This document shows positions 34,704-43,636 of a stretch of DNA of 64,000 bases, in pieces. The stretch is from Xanthomonas albilineans (GTDB taxonomy: Bacteria > Pseudomonadota > Gammaproteobacteria > Xanthomonadales > Xanthomonadaceae). Numbering within the stretch: position 1 is the first letter of the stretch; each line of letters starts with the position of its first letter. The notes beneath the pieces were generated by a model that worked only from the letters and a program-made list of their open reading frames with translations, was not told the origin of the DNA and made no database searches. Position numbers and translations under genes: made by a program. The stretch lies in NCBI RefSeq assembly GCF_002939705.1, contig NZ_MDCB01000001.1:303672-367671 (forward strand), read 5' to 3'.

Positions 34704-35395
34704 TGCACAATCAAGAATTATCGCTAATCGCGCTGATCGCCGTCATGGCGTTGATTCCATTTCTGTTTGCATCGGGAACATGCTTCCTGAAATTTTCGGT
34801 TGTGTTCGTGTTGCTGCGTAATGCGATCGGCATGCAACAGGTTCCCAGCAATATGGTGTTGAACAGCATTGCGCTGATGCTCGCGGCTTTCGTCATGCAG
34901 CCCGTCATCACATCGACGTTTCATGCGTTCCAGGAAACCGATCAGGTCACCTCCATGGATGAGGTCGGTCCATACCTCACGACGGTGCTGACGCCTTATC
35001 GGCAGTATCTGACTAAGTATGCGGACAAGGAGCTTGTGGAATTCTTTCAGCGAGTGCCGTCCACTGTCCAGAACACGCCCATCACTCCAGGGCAGGGCAC
35101 GGCCAACCAGAGTGCGATCCATCAAGTGCAGCAACCGTCACTGTATGCGCTATTGCCGGCCTATGGGCTGACCGAGTTGCGCGACGCCTTTCGCATCGGC
35201 TTCTATCTTTATCTGCCATTCGTGGTTATTGACCTGATCGTATCGAATGTGTTGCTGGCGCTCGGGATGATGATGATGAGCCCGGTAACGATCTCCATGC
35301 CGATCAAACTGATTCTTTTCGTGGCGCTCGATGGCTGGACACTCGTGTCGAAGGACCTGATGGAACCGTATATGGCTTTTCACTCGGTGACGTGA
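34700..35395 (+). CDS. spaP: T3SS export-apparatus protein SpaP (SctR)
   Basis: A 231-residue FliP-family membrane protein, five copies of which form the helical core of the export gate. Family blocks visible: CFLKFSVVFVLLRNAIGMQQ, ALMLAAFVMQPVI, LPAYGLTELRDAFRIGFYLY and ALGMMMMSPVTISMPIKLIL. Usual length is ~224. The start overlaps the spaO stop and a second ATG follows at once. Confidence 0.97.
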   Translation: MMHNQELSLIALIAVMALIPFLFASGTCFLKFSVVFVLLRNAIGMQQVPSNMVLNSIALMLAAFVMQPVITSTFHAFQETDQVTSMDEVGPYLTTVLTPYRQYLTKYADKELVEFFQRVPSTVQNTPITPGQGTANQSAIHQVQQPSLYALLPAYGLTELRDAFRIGFYLYLPFVVIDLIVSNVLLALGMMMMSPVTISMPIKLILFVALDGWTLVSKDLMEPYMAFHSVT

Positions 35396-35397
35396 TT

Positions 35398-35664
35398 ATG
35401 GAAAAAATCATCTACGCGGTAAATAAAGCACTTGTTCTCGTACTCCTGCTTTCCGCGCCGGCAATTATTACTGCCACCGTCGTCGGCATCGCAATGGGGT
35501 TGTTTCAAACCGTCACCCAGCTGCAGGAGCAGACCCTGCCATTCGGTGTGAAATTGATTGCCGTGTTGGCTTGTCTGCTTCTACTTGAGCCATGGATGGC
35601 GATGATCGTGATGAGATTCGCGCGGGAAGTTTTTCGAATGGCGTTCCTGAGCGGAGCTGGCTGA
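35398..35664 (+). CDS. spaQ: T3SS export-apparatus protein SpaQ (SctS)
   Basis: An 88-residue two-helix membrane protein of the FliQ family, with the near-invariant GLFQTVTQLQEQTLPFGVKL between helices. I use the ATG at 35398 (MEKIIYAVNKALVLVLLL), which matches the family N-terminus; a GTG at 35392 overlapping the spaP stop is an alternative. The stop overlaps the spaR start. Confidence 0.97.
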   Translation: MEKIIYAVNKALVLVLLLSAPAIITATVVGIAMGLFQTVTQLQEQTLPFGVKLIAVLACLLLLEPWMAMIVMRFAREVFRMAFLSGAG

Positions 35665-36434
35665 TGCTTTTGATGCGTTGGTGGGTCGATTATATTTTTC
35701 ATCACCTCGTGCTCTGGGCAATGCTCTACGCACGTGTTGCTCCCACTTTTCAGCTTATCCCGATCATCAGTTCGCGCTTTGTGGTCAACCCAGTGACGCG
35801 ACAGATCGTCATTTTGTTCGTCGTGATCGGCCTAGAATCACATGTGCCATTCCGCGTCAATGGACCCGCTGGAGTTGCGCTTGCCGGCTCGTGCGTCGTG
35901 GAGACCATTATCGGAATCGTAATAAGCGTGATTGTGGCGAGTCCATTCTGGATCGCATCGGTTGTCGGTGAATTGATCGACAACCAGCGTGGCGCGACGA
36001 TCGCCGATTCGATCGATCCGGCGAGTGGCGTGGAGGCATCCGTTATGGCGCCGTTCCTGAATCTGATGTTTGCAAATGTCTTCTTGCAAAAGGGCGGATT
36101 GATCGTGCTGATGTTGTTTTTCTCGAAAAGCCTGTCTGATGTGCCGCTCGGGCAGATACCCCACTTTAGTTACGTTGGACTGGTCACGCTGCTCGGCCAT
36201 GTACTCCAGTTGGCAATCAGTATTTCGGCACCGGTGGCGATCGGACTCATGCTGCTAGACGGTGTGCTGGCGTTCCTGTCGCGATTTTGCAAGCAATTAA
36301 ACGCGTTCTCGCTTTCGTTGACAGTAAAAAGCCTCGCTGCGTACGGCATCATGTATTTCTATTTTTCTTCCGTGGTGCCGATGCGGATCTATCAGCTTGT
36401 GCATGATTGGTCTTTTCACAGGGTGTTTGAGTGA
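35664..36434 (+). CDS. spaR: T3SS export-apparatus protein SpaR (SctT)
   Basis: A 256-residue FliR-family membrane protein, one copy per gate. Visible blocks: ELIDNQRGATIADSIDPASG (the hallmark motif), MFANVFLQKGGLIVLMLFFS and SAPVAIGLMLLDGVLAFLSR. The ATG at 35664 overlaps the spaQ stop (TGATG); a longer frame runs inside spaQ. The stop overlaps the spaS start. Confidence 0.96.
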   Translation: MLLMRWWVDYIFHHLVLWAMLYARVAPTFQLIPIISSRFVVNPVTRQIVILFVVIGLESHVPFRVNGPAGVALAGSCVVETIIGIVISVIVASPFWIASVVGELIDNQRGATIADSIDPASGVEASVMAPFLNLMFANVFLQKGGLIVLMLFFSKSLSDVPLGQIPHFSYVGLVTLLGHVLQLAISISAPVAIGLMLLDGVLAFLSRFCKQLNAFSLSLTVKSLAAYGIMYFYFSSVVPMRIYQLVHDWSFHRVFE

Positions 36435-37507
36435 GCGAAAAAACCGAAAAGCCTACTCAAAAGAAACGCGCCGATTCGGAAAAAAAGGGGAAATCGTTCA
36501 AGGCGGCGGACATCGGCGCGATGCTACTGCTTATCGTGGGAGGAGTGGCGATTCCGTTCTTGTTCGATTTTGACAGTATCTTTAGTTTATTCAAATTATT
36601 CGGTAGCGCCGTACAAGCTAAGGATCTTCCTGGCCCGTTCGCATATGTGAAGACGCTGGGGTGGGTGGCAGTGAAGGGCACCGTCATCTTCATCGTCGTC
36701 TGCTCGTTCGCGACGACGGTGCCTTCATTGATCCAGAGTCGGCTCACGCTCGCATTCGATGCAATAAGATTCGATTTTGATGCATTGAATCCAGCGAATG
36801 GATTGAAGAAGCTTTTCAATATTCGTGTAGCGAAAGATCTTGTCAAAACTTTGCTCTACATCATCACAACCAGTGCTGCGGTGGCTATTTTTATACATAA
36901 CCATTGTCGCGAACTGTTTATGACAATGCGCATGCCGGAATTCGCGCTTTGTTCAGAGCTAGGGCATCTGGCAAAGTATCTTTGCCTGTATATGATCGGA
37001 ATGGCGATTCCGGTACTCGTGCTCGATTGTTTGACTGAGTATTTTTTATATATACATGGATTAAAAATGGAGAAGTACGAAGTAAAGCAGGAAATTAAGC
37101 AAAGTCAAGGAAACCCGGAAGTCAAATCGAGGCAACGGCAACTGTCCCGTGAGGTATTGAGCGAAAAGGTCAAAGAGAACGTTAAAGGTTCGACTTTTGT
37201 CCTTGCCAATCCGACCCATATTGCGATAGGAATTTACGCCGATTTTAAAGTTGCACCGTTTCCAATGGTGTCTGTGCGAGAGGTTGATGCGAGGGCACGC
37301 GAAGTCATCGATTACGCGATGAAATGCGGCGTACCGGTCTTACGGGATATCCCATTGGCGAGGCGAATTTTCGATCGGACGCAACGCTATCAGTTCGTTT
37401 CAACCGAAGATCTGGAACCTATCATCAGGATTCTGACCTGGCTGCGGCAGGTGGAGGAGGCGGCAGCCCCACGAGCGGATGCAGATGAAGGCAATCCACT
37501 CGGGTAA
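36431..37507 (+). CDS. spaS: T3SS autoprotease and substrate-switch protein SpaS (SctU)
   Basis: A 358-residue FlhB-family protein: four membrane helices, then a cytoplasmic domain with the self-cleavage motif NPTH at residues 260-263 (FVLANPTHIAIGIY). Upstream are EKYEVKQEIKQSQGNPEVKS and RQRQLSREVL, the conserved linker. Cleavage between Asn and Pro enables the switch to later substrates. It starts with GTG overlapping the spaR stop and ends the continuous operon. Confidence 0.97.
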   Translation: MSEKTEKPTQKKRADSEKKGKSFKAADIGAMLLLIVGGVAIPFLFDFDSIFSLFKLFGSAVQAKDLPGPFAYVKTLGWVAVKGTVIFIVVCSFATTVPSLIQSRLTLAFDAIRFDFDALNPANGLKKLFNIRVAKDLVKTLLYIITTSAAVAIFIHNHCRELFMTMRMPEFALCSELGHLAKYLCLYMIGMAIPVLVLDCLTEYFLYIHGLKMEKYEVKQEIKQSQGNPEVKSRQRQLSREVLSEKVKENVKGSTFVLANPTHIAIGIYADFKVAPFPMVSVREVDARAREVIDYAMKCGVPVLRDIPLARRIFDRTQRYQFVSTEDLEPIIRILTWLRQVEEAAAPRADADEGNPLG

Positions 37508-37687
37508 CTGCACGATCCGCGCATTGGGTGAGAAACAGAAGAGTCAACACCGCGTGCTCATACTGGAAGGGTGGCGGCACTTTCCTCTGCGGATTTGAGC
37601 GTTTTTTTATAGCGCTTTCAAACCTATCCGCTATAGTATCCACATAGGCCATTGCTCATCCGCCAGTGAGCATCGGAGATTTAATTA
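37508..37687. promoter_or_regulatory. spaS-sicA intergenic region, probable sic/sip promoter
   Basis: 180 bases between the export operon and sicA. In Salmonella this is where the InvF-SicA-dependent sicA promoter lies. A T-run (GCGTTTTTTTATAGCGC, ~37601-37617) and TATAGT near 37632 are visible, the latter a possible -10. Before sicA, CATCGGAGATTTAATTA supplies the ribosome-binding site. Confidence 0.5.
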
Positions 37688-38203
37688 ATGAGTGAAACAG
37701 AACAAAAATTTGATATGGAGGAATTAAATCGATTGAATAGATCGATCTTCGCGGCTATTCAGAAAGGCGCGACGATCAAAGATTTGCACGGAGTGACGGA
37801 TGCGGCGATGGAAGGGATGTATGCCTATGCCTATCGCTTCTACCAGCAAGGGAAATTGAAAGAAGCAGAATCATTTTTCCGTTTCTTGTTTATGTACAAT
37901 TTCCGTTGTGCGGAATACCCGATGGGGCTGGCGGCGGTATATCAACTAAAAGGCGAATATCAGAAGGCTATCGAGTATTACGCGATAGCGAGTTCGCTGG
38001 CAAAGGATGACTTGCGGCCGATTTTCCACTCGGCGCAGTGCTACCTGTGCCTGGGAAAACGCTCCCTTGCGCGGCAAAACTTCGAGGTTGTGCTGAAGTG
38101 CTCCGGTGAACAAGTGTTGAAAGATGCCGCAAAGGCTTGTCTCAACGTGATGGACAAGGATTTGCGCCATGCCGAAACAGCATCTTTGGAGCAAGGAGAC
38201 TAA
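37688..38203 (+). CDS. sicA: T3SS translocator chaperone SicA (class II, TPR)
   Basis: A 171-residue tetratricopeptide-repeat chaperone of the SycD/LcrH/IpgC family. It has three TPR units (AYRFYQQGKLKEAESFFRFL; GLAAVYQLKGEYQKAIEYYA; SAQCYLCLGKRSLARQNFEV). It keeps SipB and SipC soluble and, with InvF, co-activates transcription in Salmonella. Located directly before sipB as expected. Confidence 0.96.
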   Translation: MSETEQKFDMEELNRLNRSIFAAIQKGATIKDLHGVTDAAMEGMYAYAYRFYQQGKLKEAESFFRFLFMYNFRCAEYPMGLAAVYQLKGEYQKAIEYYAIASSLAKDDLRPIFHSAQCYLCLGKRSLARQNFEVVLKCSGEQVLKDAAKACLNVMDKDLRHAETASLEQGD

Positions 38204-38269
38204 TAAAAACCATTTGCTAGCTGTCAGGCGGTGTGGTCGTTGCTGGAAGTGCTGGTTCCACTGGTAGAT

Positions 38270-38395
38270 TCCGTCCCGCATGTTATCCACACCCGTCTGG
38301 TGACTGCCAACCAAGTGTTTTTAGCTAATCTAAGGAAGTTCTGATTAAACCCCTCGGCAGCAATGCAAGTAATTGATTTTTTTAGATTAAAAATC
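38270..38395 (+). repeat. Dispersed repeat related to IS5-type ends (copy near sipB)
   Basis: CACCCGTCTGG...TTTTTAGCTAATCTAAG is followed at 38331 by AAGGAAGTTCTGATTAAACC and CGGCAGCAATGCAAGTAATTG. Both parts recur in the 45.46-45.70 kb region (CGCCCGTCTGG...GTTAGCTGCTCTAAG and GGGAAGGTCTGAATAACCCC...AGTAATGCAATTTATTG), but in the opposite order. The AAGGAAGNTCTGA part also matches the IS5-fragment end at 7352. Confidence 0.65.
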
Positions 38396-38470
38396 AAGAG
38401 CAGGATGAATTTGCTCGGAGGTTCCCTAAATATGTATCAACCCTGTTGATTTTTTCGAAAGGAGAAGATT

Positions 38471-40075
38471 TTGATCTATCAAACAATGAACGCAATAGCG
38501 GACCGGGCCCTTTATGTTCCGAATGGCGATGTCATCGCCCTTATGAAAAGTGTGGCTCTTGAAGGAAACACCGTTCATCCATCTGGGAAAATATCTTTAC
38601 ATTCGACGCAGAAATACACAGCGGAAGCTGCTTCGCTTGCGGTGCCGCAGTTGAAAACACCGCGTGCCGGTATCACGCTGGATGCGGGGCAAGCTGAATC
38701 GCTCGCTGAAATTATCAAGTCGACGAGCATCGGGGATGCGGACGTTTCCTCCGCGTTGAAGCGGATCGGGGGCAATGTGGCAAGCTGGGAGGCATCACTT
38801 TCGGAGAAGGTGCAGGCGCACATGAAAGCGATTTTTGCGTTCTCTGTGTCGGTCGGACATGCGCAGGCGGCAGTGGATGATTGCGAGCGTGGCGCGATGA
38901 CCTCCGTGAAAATGAATGCGGCGGCAGCCGCGCTCGCAGAAGCTGTGAGCAATGAAGCCGCGTGCGGTGTATGCGCTAGAGCACTGCCGTCTACGCCGGA
39001 GTCGCTCGGTATCGACGTCACGCCGCTTCTGTCTGCAACTGCAATCCTGACCCTTGCGATGGCGAAGCTGCAGAAGCTCATGTCGAAAAGCGATATTGAT
39101 GGGCTAGACAGTCAGCGAAAGACAATGAACGAACTTTCGGCAGCAAGACAAGCCGACTTGCAGAAGTCTGCCGACGAATATGCAGCCAAGGTCGCACAGG
39201 CACAGCGTTTGGAGAAAATAATCGGCACGATCGCAAAAATTGGCGGATGGGCAATGACCATCATCGGCTTGGGTCTGGCATTAATTACAGGTGGCGCCAG
39301 TCTGCTGATCGCGGCGGCGGGTGTCGCATTGATGGCGGCCGATGCGATCTACGAGAAAGAAACCGGCAAGTCGTTTATTGACGAGGCAATGCAACCGCTC
39401 ATGGATCATACGATCAAGCCTATGATGGAGTGGCTGAGCAAGAAAGTCACGTCACTATTGGAGGATTGCGGCGTGCCCAAAGACAAGGCGGAGATCGGTG
39501 GGGCGGTGATCGCAGGCCTTGTCGTGGCCACTGTGATGATGACAGGTGTCGTGGCAGTCGGCAGTGCCGCCGGAAAAGTTGCATCTTTGGTGGCGGACTC
39601 GGTCGCGAAGGAATTTGCCGAATGTATGGAATCTACAGTGTTTCGTAGTATGAAAGATGTCATGGCGAAGCTTGCTGACGATAACGGCTTGAAGTCGGTG
39701 GTTTCCAAGGTAAAGACATTTTATACAGAAATGCGTGAGCAGGCTGGCCTGGATAGGCTGGAAGAAGGGCAGATTCGCGCCATTACAACCCGCGGCAGAT
39801 TGGGGCTGGCGGTAGGTGAGACGGGGCTGTCGGGATCGCAGGGCGTTGTCAACGTAATCGCGGCAAACGACATCAAGGATGCTTCGATCATGCAGGCGGC
39901 AACTACGCGGGCACTCGCGGATAAAAAAGTGATTGCCCAAATACTTCAGGAATTGGCAACATCTTTTTCGAATAACCTTTCTGCAATGACTTCTCTTAGC
40001 AATACAATGTCAGATGCACTGAAGAACGAAACGAACGCCGATATATTCGTGTTGAAAAACGCGCGCTCCGTTTGA
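38471..40075 (+). CDS. sipB: T3SS major translocator SipB (SctE)
   Basis: A 534-residue IpaB/SipB/BipB-family pore protein. An N-terminal coiled-coil part is followed by two hydrophobic segments (about 255-285, MTIIGLGLALITGGASLLIA; about 335-365, AEIGGAVIAGLVVATVMMTG) with the conserved ADAIYEKETGKSFIDEAM between them. It inserts into the host membrane with SipC. I favour the TTG start at 38471, since AAAGGAG lies 6 bases before it; the first ATG, at 38486, is too far from that site. Confidence 0.95.
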   Translation: MIYQTMNAIADRALYVPNGDVIALMKSVALEGNTVHPSGKISLHSTQKYTAEAASLAVPQLKTPRAGITLDAGQAESLAEIIKSTSIGDADVSSALKRIGGNVASWEASLSEKVQAHMKAIFAFSVSVGHAQAAVDDCERGAMTSVKMNAAAAALAEAVSNEAACGVCARALPSTPESLGIDVTPLLSATAILTLAMAKLQKLMSKSDIDGLDSQRKTMNELSAARQADLQKSADEYAAKVAQAQRLEKIIGTIAKIGGWAMTIIGLGLALITGGASLLIAAAGVALMAADAIYEKETGKSFIDEAMQPLMDHTIKPMMEWLSKKVTSLLEDCGVPKDKAEIGGAVIAGLVVATVMMTGVVAVGSAAGKVASLVADSVAKEFAECMESTVFRSMKDVMAKLADDNGLKSVVSKVKTFYTEMREQAGLDRLEEGQIRAITTRGRLGLAVGETGLSGSQGVVNVIAANDIKDASIMQAATTRALADKKVIAQILQELATSFSNNLSAMTSLSNTMSDALKNETNADIFVLKNARSV

Positions 40076-40182
40076 GTCAAGATACGAATTCGAAATAAAA
40101 AATTTACACGAAATATTTCGTTATTTTATACGAATTATTTGAATTTTCTATATAAATTTATCAAAATTACGGGATTATAACC

Positions 40183-41355
40183 ATGACTATCAACATCGGT
40201 TCGGAAGACACTATTCGTCTGGATATTTATCGCATCGAAACCACGCAAAGCCAAGCTGCGGAAGCTGCGAGCACGTCGTCGCGGACAAAATCGTCTGGTG
40301 CGGTAGCGTTGCAAAGCGCGGTGCTTGAGCAACCGGGACGTTTTCTCGTACAAATACCAGGGATTGCCGCGACAAACCTGCCACAGCTGACGGCACCGCG
40401 TGCCGGCGCGGAGCAGCAGCTCCCGCCAATCGAAATGGCCTCGATCGTTCAGCCGCTTGCCGAAGGGACTGACGTGATCGGCAACGCTTTTGTCGGTGCG
40501 TTGATCGACTCTGCCGCTAAGGACGTGGCTGGAAGTAGAGGTCGTCTATCAGGTTTCCTGATGGGGGAGGCCGACGTGGACGTGTTGTTGATGATGAGTG
40601 CCGAATGGCAAAAAGCACAGGTCGCAGACAGGAGACTTCAGAGCGAGATGACGACGCTCGCGTCGAAAGCGGCAGTCGCGCAGTCGGATTCGCAAATCGC
40701 TGCCGGCAACGACGCCTTTGCGTCGGCGGTCTCGGCATCGGCACTGTCCGCTGGCATGCAGGTGATGGGTACCGTCGTCCGTGTTGGCGCCTTGAACAAA
40801 GAACACGCGTCGCTAAAAGTGAATACGCAAAACGCTCAGGATTCAAATACGCGCGAAAATCTGATCAATCGCGAGTTGCGTTCTGCTCAAGCTATTCGTC
40901 CTTCAGAAATCAACGAAGTTACGGTTGGAAGCGGCGTCGAGCGTCGCACCTTGCGTCTGGAGGAAGACCAGGTCCGCATTACAGCGCGCGACCAGGCGCG
41001 ATTGAGCGAGACGGCAGTGATGTCCGGATCGCGTGCAGGGGATGCTTCTACCCAACATGCATTGAATCAACGTGCCTGGGGGCGCGATTATGCGAAGGCT
41101 GACCTGTGGCGCATGGGCGGCGATGTCAGCGCGAAGATGGTCGATGGCATGGGGCAAATGGAGCAGAGCAAAGAGCGTGCGCAGCAGACGATCGATCAGA
41201 ATCAGCAGGAAGTGTCGCGCAGCAATGCATCGCTGCACGAGGAAAGCGCGCGTCAAAGCCGCGCCATCGCGCAGGAAATGCATACCATCACCAATCAGCT
41301 GATTAACAATATCAGTTCCGTTGCGGCACGGGTCGCGAGCAACTTGCGCGCCTGA
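40183..41355 (+). CDS. sipC: T3SS minor translocator SipC (SctB)
   Basis: A 390-residue IpaC/SipC/BipC-family protein. One hydrophobic stretch (SASALSAGMQVMGTVVRVGA, about residues 185-205) is followed by the conserved tail (LRMGGDVSAKMVDGMGQMEQ-like WRMGGDVSAKMVDG, then HTITNQLINNISSVAARVAS). In Salmonella SipC also nucleates and bundles actin. It follows sipB after a 107-base AT-rich gap. sipD is not next, having moved to 14 kb. Confidence 0.93.
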   Translation: MTINIGSEDTIRLDIYRIETTQSQAAEAASTSSRTKSSGAVALQSAVLEQPGRFLVQIPGIAATNLPQLTAPRAGAEQQLPPIEMASIVQPLAEGTDVIGNAFVGALIDSAAKDVAGSRGRLSGFLMGEADVDVLLMMSAEWQKAQVADRRLQSEMTTLASKAAVAQSDSQIAAGNDAFASAVSASALSAGMQVMGTVVRVGALNKEHASLKVNTQNAQDSNTRENLINRELRSAQAIRPSEINEVTVGSGVERRTLRLEEDQVRITARDQARLSETAVMSGSRAGDASTQHALNQRAWGRDYAKADLWRMGGDVSAKMVDGMGQMEQSKERAQQTIDQNQQEVSRSNASLHEESARQSRAIAQEMHTITNQLINNISSVAARVASNLRA

Positions 41356-41461
41356 GTCGCGGTGATTGATTTCATATTGAGCAATTGCATCGACGCCTAG
41401 GCGTGTCCTGTCGATCAGGTGTGTCGAACGAGCATCGCGCGAACAATTTACTGAGGTCTTT

Positions 41462-43393
41462 ATGACAGTGAACAATTGTCACACTTCCCTTCAGGCTCAG
41501 ATACCTCCTTATGACGGCAGCGAAATTTCTGTACGTCAAATGGAGTTTGCAGCTCCTGAGTTTGATAACTCGCTAGGTTCTAGCGTGGCGTCTGTGTCTG
41601 AGGGGAAGCCCCTTCCCCTCGGGGAAGGTTCTCTCTACTGCACAAGAAACTATAGCGATTTTAAACTCTCCGCCCCCGGCTCTCGACCGTCTGTTTCGGG
41701 GGATCGCGGCACGAATCTTTTTCGGACGGAAACGAGAGGATCGCTGAATAGTATAGAGAGTGTGAAGGGATTCCAGCAGAGCTCACATAACGATAAAGAG
41801 ACTTGTTCGCCCAACAGCAGCGATGCTGATAGGCGACTTGATCGTCAATTGTCAACTCTAGCGCAGAGAAAACCGTCGGATACACCATCAGATGTGTTGA
41901 TCACCAATAAGGGCGGGGTTTTAGCTGCAAAAGAGCCCACTGTGCCGGATGCATCGCTGGAGGAAATCGAGCAAACAATGATAGCATTCGCGTATCTGCT
42001 GATCGCCCAGCACGGTGGCGTCAAGAGTGTCGAGGCAGTCAAACAGTTGAACGATCTGCTGAATAATACGGCGTCCAATAGTGCGACGCGGCGATATTTG
42101 CGTGATTTTTTTTATGCGCTGCATATGCTGGATGTACCTTCGATCTGCGATCCGAAGGACACCACGCATATTAATAAGCGATCTAAGCTGGTCAAGAAAT
42201 TTATTAAAGCAATCAACATGGGTGCGAGCCTTCATGCCCAGGGAGCAGAAAAGGCAGACAAAGTGTACAAGGGGTTGCTCGACCTAAATTCATCCGGCGG
42301 AACGGTCAGTCACAAGGCTTGGTCTGATACGTGGGCTGCATTGAACGATGCGCTTCATTCGCATTCCGGTAAATCTTATTCGGAAATGGAGCATATGAAA
42401 GAGTATTACAAACAGCATGTCGAACCGCGTGTCCGACGGAGAGCACAGTTTGTCTACTGTGGTGATATCAAGGATAACCCGAATGCATTGGTCTCTTCGG
42501 GTTCATGGTCGACTACGTGGAACATTGTGCAAGGGTTGATGTGCGCCAAAGCTGTCAATCCGATGGAAAAAGGTCAGGCTTTGGCACATGCTTGCCAAAC
42601 GCTGCACAAGATGCCAGATTTTCTGCGATTGCCTCAAAATAACCAAAAGTCTCAAAACAACCAGGATGGCGGCAATCGGCACGCGGATTCTCCCGTAAAC
42701 CAGGCAGGTGGGGTACGGTCCGACGCGTATACTCCCACGATTGACAATAGACCAGTCAACATCGTGAAAGGGTCAAAAATTTATTTGTATGGTTTGAAAC
42801 ATGATGCCGACCGCATACAGTCGCCAATGGTGAACCGAGCTGTTCGGGCCGAGCACAGAAATACGGGGTCTGACTTAGCAGATCAGTCTGCGGAACTGCC
42901 TTTCTCTACCTCTCAGACCCAATCAGATAGTTCTGAACATACACTTGGAACTCCTCTTCTTAATGATACATCGAGCCGCCCCCCCGGTTCTCAGGTTGCG
43001 GAGACACCACCACCACCACCACCAACACCACCAACACCACCAACACCACCAACACGACAATTACGTCAAACAGATCGCAAGCTGAGTCCGGATGAGGAGA
43101 GCGCACGCCGCGCCGCGCCTCCTCGCCTTGTTGATGAACTCAAGAATTATTCTGTAACTAGGCTCAGGAAAACACCGAGGGGGAAAGAGTTGCTGTCGGG
43201 TGGGGCAAACCCATCCACTAGCCTTACGCCAACGCCCGAACCAGGTTCAAGCCAGTCTTCGGAGGGCAGCACATCGGCGTTATCCCGGTCTTCATCGTTG
43301 GGCCTATCCAGCCTGAGTCCTTCGCGCCGGGTGATCTTGGGAACTGGTCTTGGGACGAACAATGCGGCGGAATTGCAAAAGTATTCAATTTAG
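41462..43393 (+). CDS. Candidate effector with proline-rich tract and WH2/thymosin-like motif
   Basis: A 643-residue unknown protein encoded right after sipC with a GAGG ribosome-binding site. Residues 1-145 are polar and Ser-rich, as in T3SS substrates. A helical domain follows (~155-400; SLEEIEQTMIAFAYLLIAQH, RYLRDFFYALHMLDVPSICD). Near residue 520 lies PPPPPPTPPTPPTPPT, and 25 residues later VDELKNYSVTRLRKTPRGKE. The latter fits the actin-binding WH2/beta-thymosin spacing, a helix then L-[RK]-K-T. Proline tract plus WH2 occurs in bacterial actin nucleators such as VopL/VopF and TARP. The tail is Ser/Thr/Pro-rich. Actin binding is inference and the motif is single and degenerate. Confidence 0.62.
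   Translation: MTVNNCHTSLQAQIPPYDGSEISVRQMEFAAPEFDNSLGSSVASVSEGKPLPLGEGSLYCTRNYSDFKLSAPGSRPSVSGDRGTNLFRTETRGSLNSIESVKGFQQSSHNDKETCSPNSSDADRRLDRQLSTLAQRKPSDTPSDVLITNKGGVLAAKEPTVPDASLEEIEQTMIAFAYLLIAQHGGVKSVEAVKQLNDLLNNTASNSATRRYLRDFFYALHMLDVPSICDPKDTTHINKRSKLVKKFIKAINMGASLHAQGAEKADKVYKGLLDLNSSGGTVSHKAWSDTWAALNDALHSHSGKSYSEMEHMKEYYKQHVEPRVRRRAQFVYCGDIKDNPNALVSSGSWSTTWNIVQGLMCAKAVNPMEKGQALAHACQTLHKMPDFLRLPQNNQKSQNNQDGGNRHADSPVNQAGGVRSDAYTPTIDNRPVNIVKGSKIYLYGLKHDADRIQSPMVNRAVRAEHRNTGSDLADQSAELPFSTSQTQSDSSEHTLGTPLLNDTSSRPPGSQVAETPPPPPPTPPTPPTPPTRQLRQTDRKLSPDEESARRAAPPRLVDELKNYSVTRLRKTPRGKELLSGGANPSTSLTPTPEPGSSQSSEGSTSALSRSSSLGLSSLSPSRRVILGTGLGTNNAAELQKYSI
43007..43055 (+). repeat. CCA/CCACCAACA microsatellite coding for a proline tract
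   Basis: A run of CCA triplets followed by four 9-bp CCACCAACA-type units, encoding six Pro and then (Pro-Pro-Thr) repeats. The units are multiples of three, so slippage would change tract length without breaking the frame. Confidence 0.85.
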
Positions 43394-43636
43394 CACTGAA
43401 TAAGCATGCCGGGTGATGCCATGCCGCCAATCCGGCCGTGATAAAAGGTATACGGCATTTCCGTCGGTTTTGGCCAATGTCGCGTTTGGGCATTTACCCA
43501 ACCCCAAACGCGTATCGACCCATGGTGAAAGGGACATAAAAAATGGAATAGTCCGGTTTTTCGGGGTGGTAGCGGGTCGCGGTGAAGACGCGGCCCGTCC
43601 CTTACCCTCCACCGGTTTGCAAGGAACTGTGCTTTT
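43394..43636. other. Intergenic region with inverted repeat before the ZorA-like gene
   Basis: 243 bases. CGCGTTTGGG at 43481-43490 and CCCAAACGCG at 43503-43512 form a perfect 10-bp inverted repeat with a 12-base spacer. It could be a terminator stem for the candidate effector gene (no T-run follows) or an operator for the next operon. Base composition becomes GC-rich from here on. Confidence 0.55.

Noticed and set aside
14057..41355. Flagellar export or Hrp-type plant T3SS
   Set aside because: SipB/SipC/SipD, PrgHIJK and OrgAB together with gene order specify the SPI-1 (Inv/Mxi-Spa) class, and no hrp/hrc-specific or flagellar genes are present.
43007..43055. Short tandem repeat as a phase-variation switch
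   Set aside because: Units are multiples of three, so slippage would change proline number and not switch the gene off.
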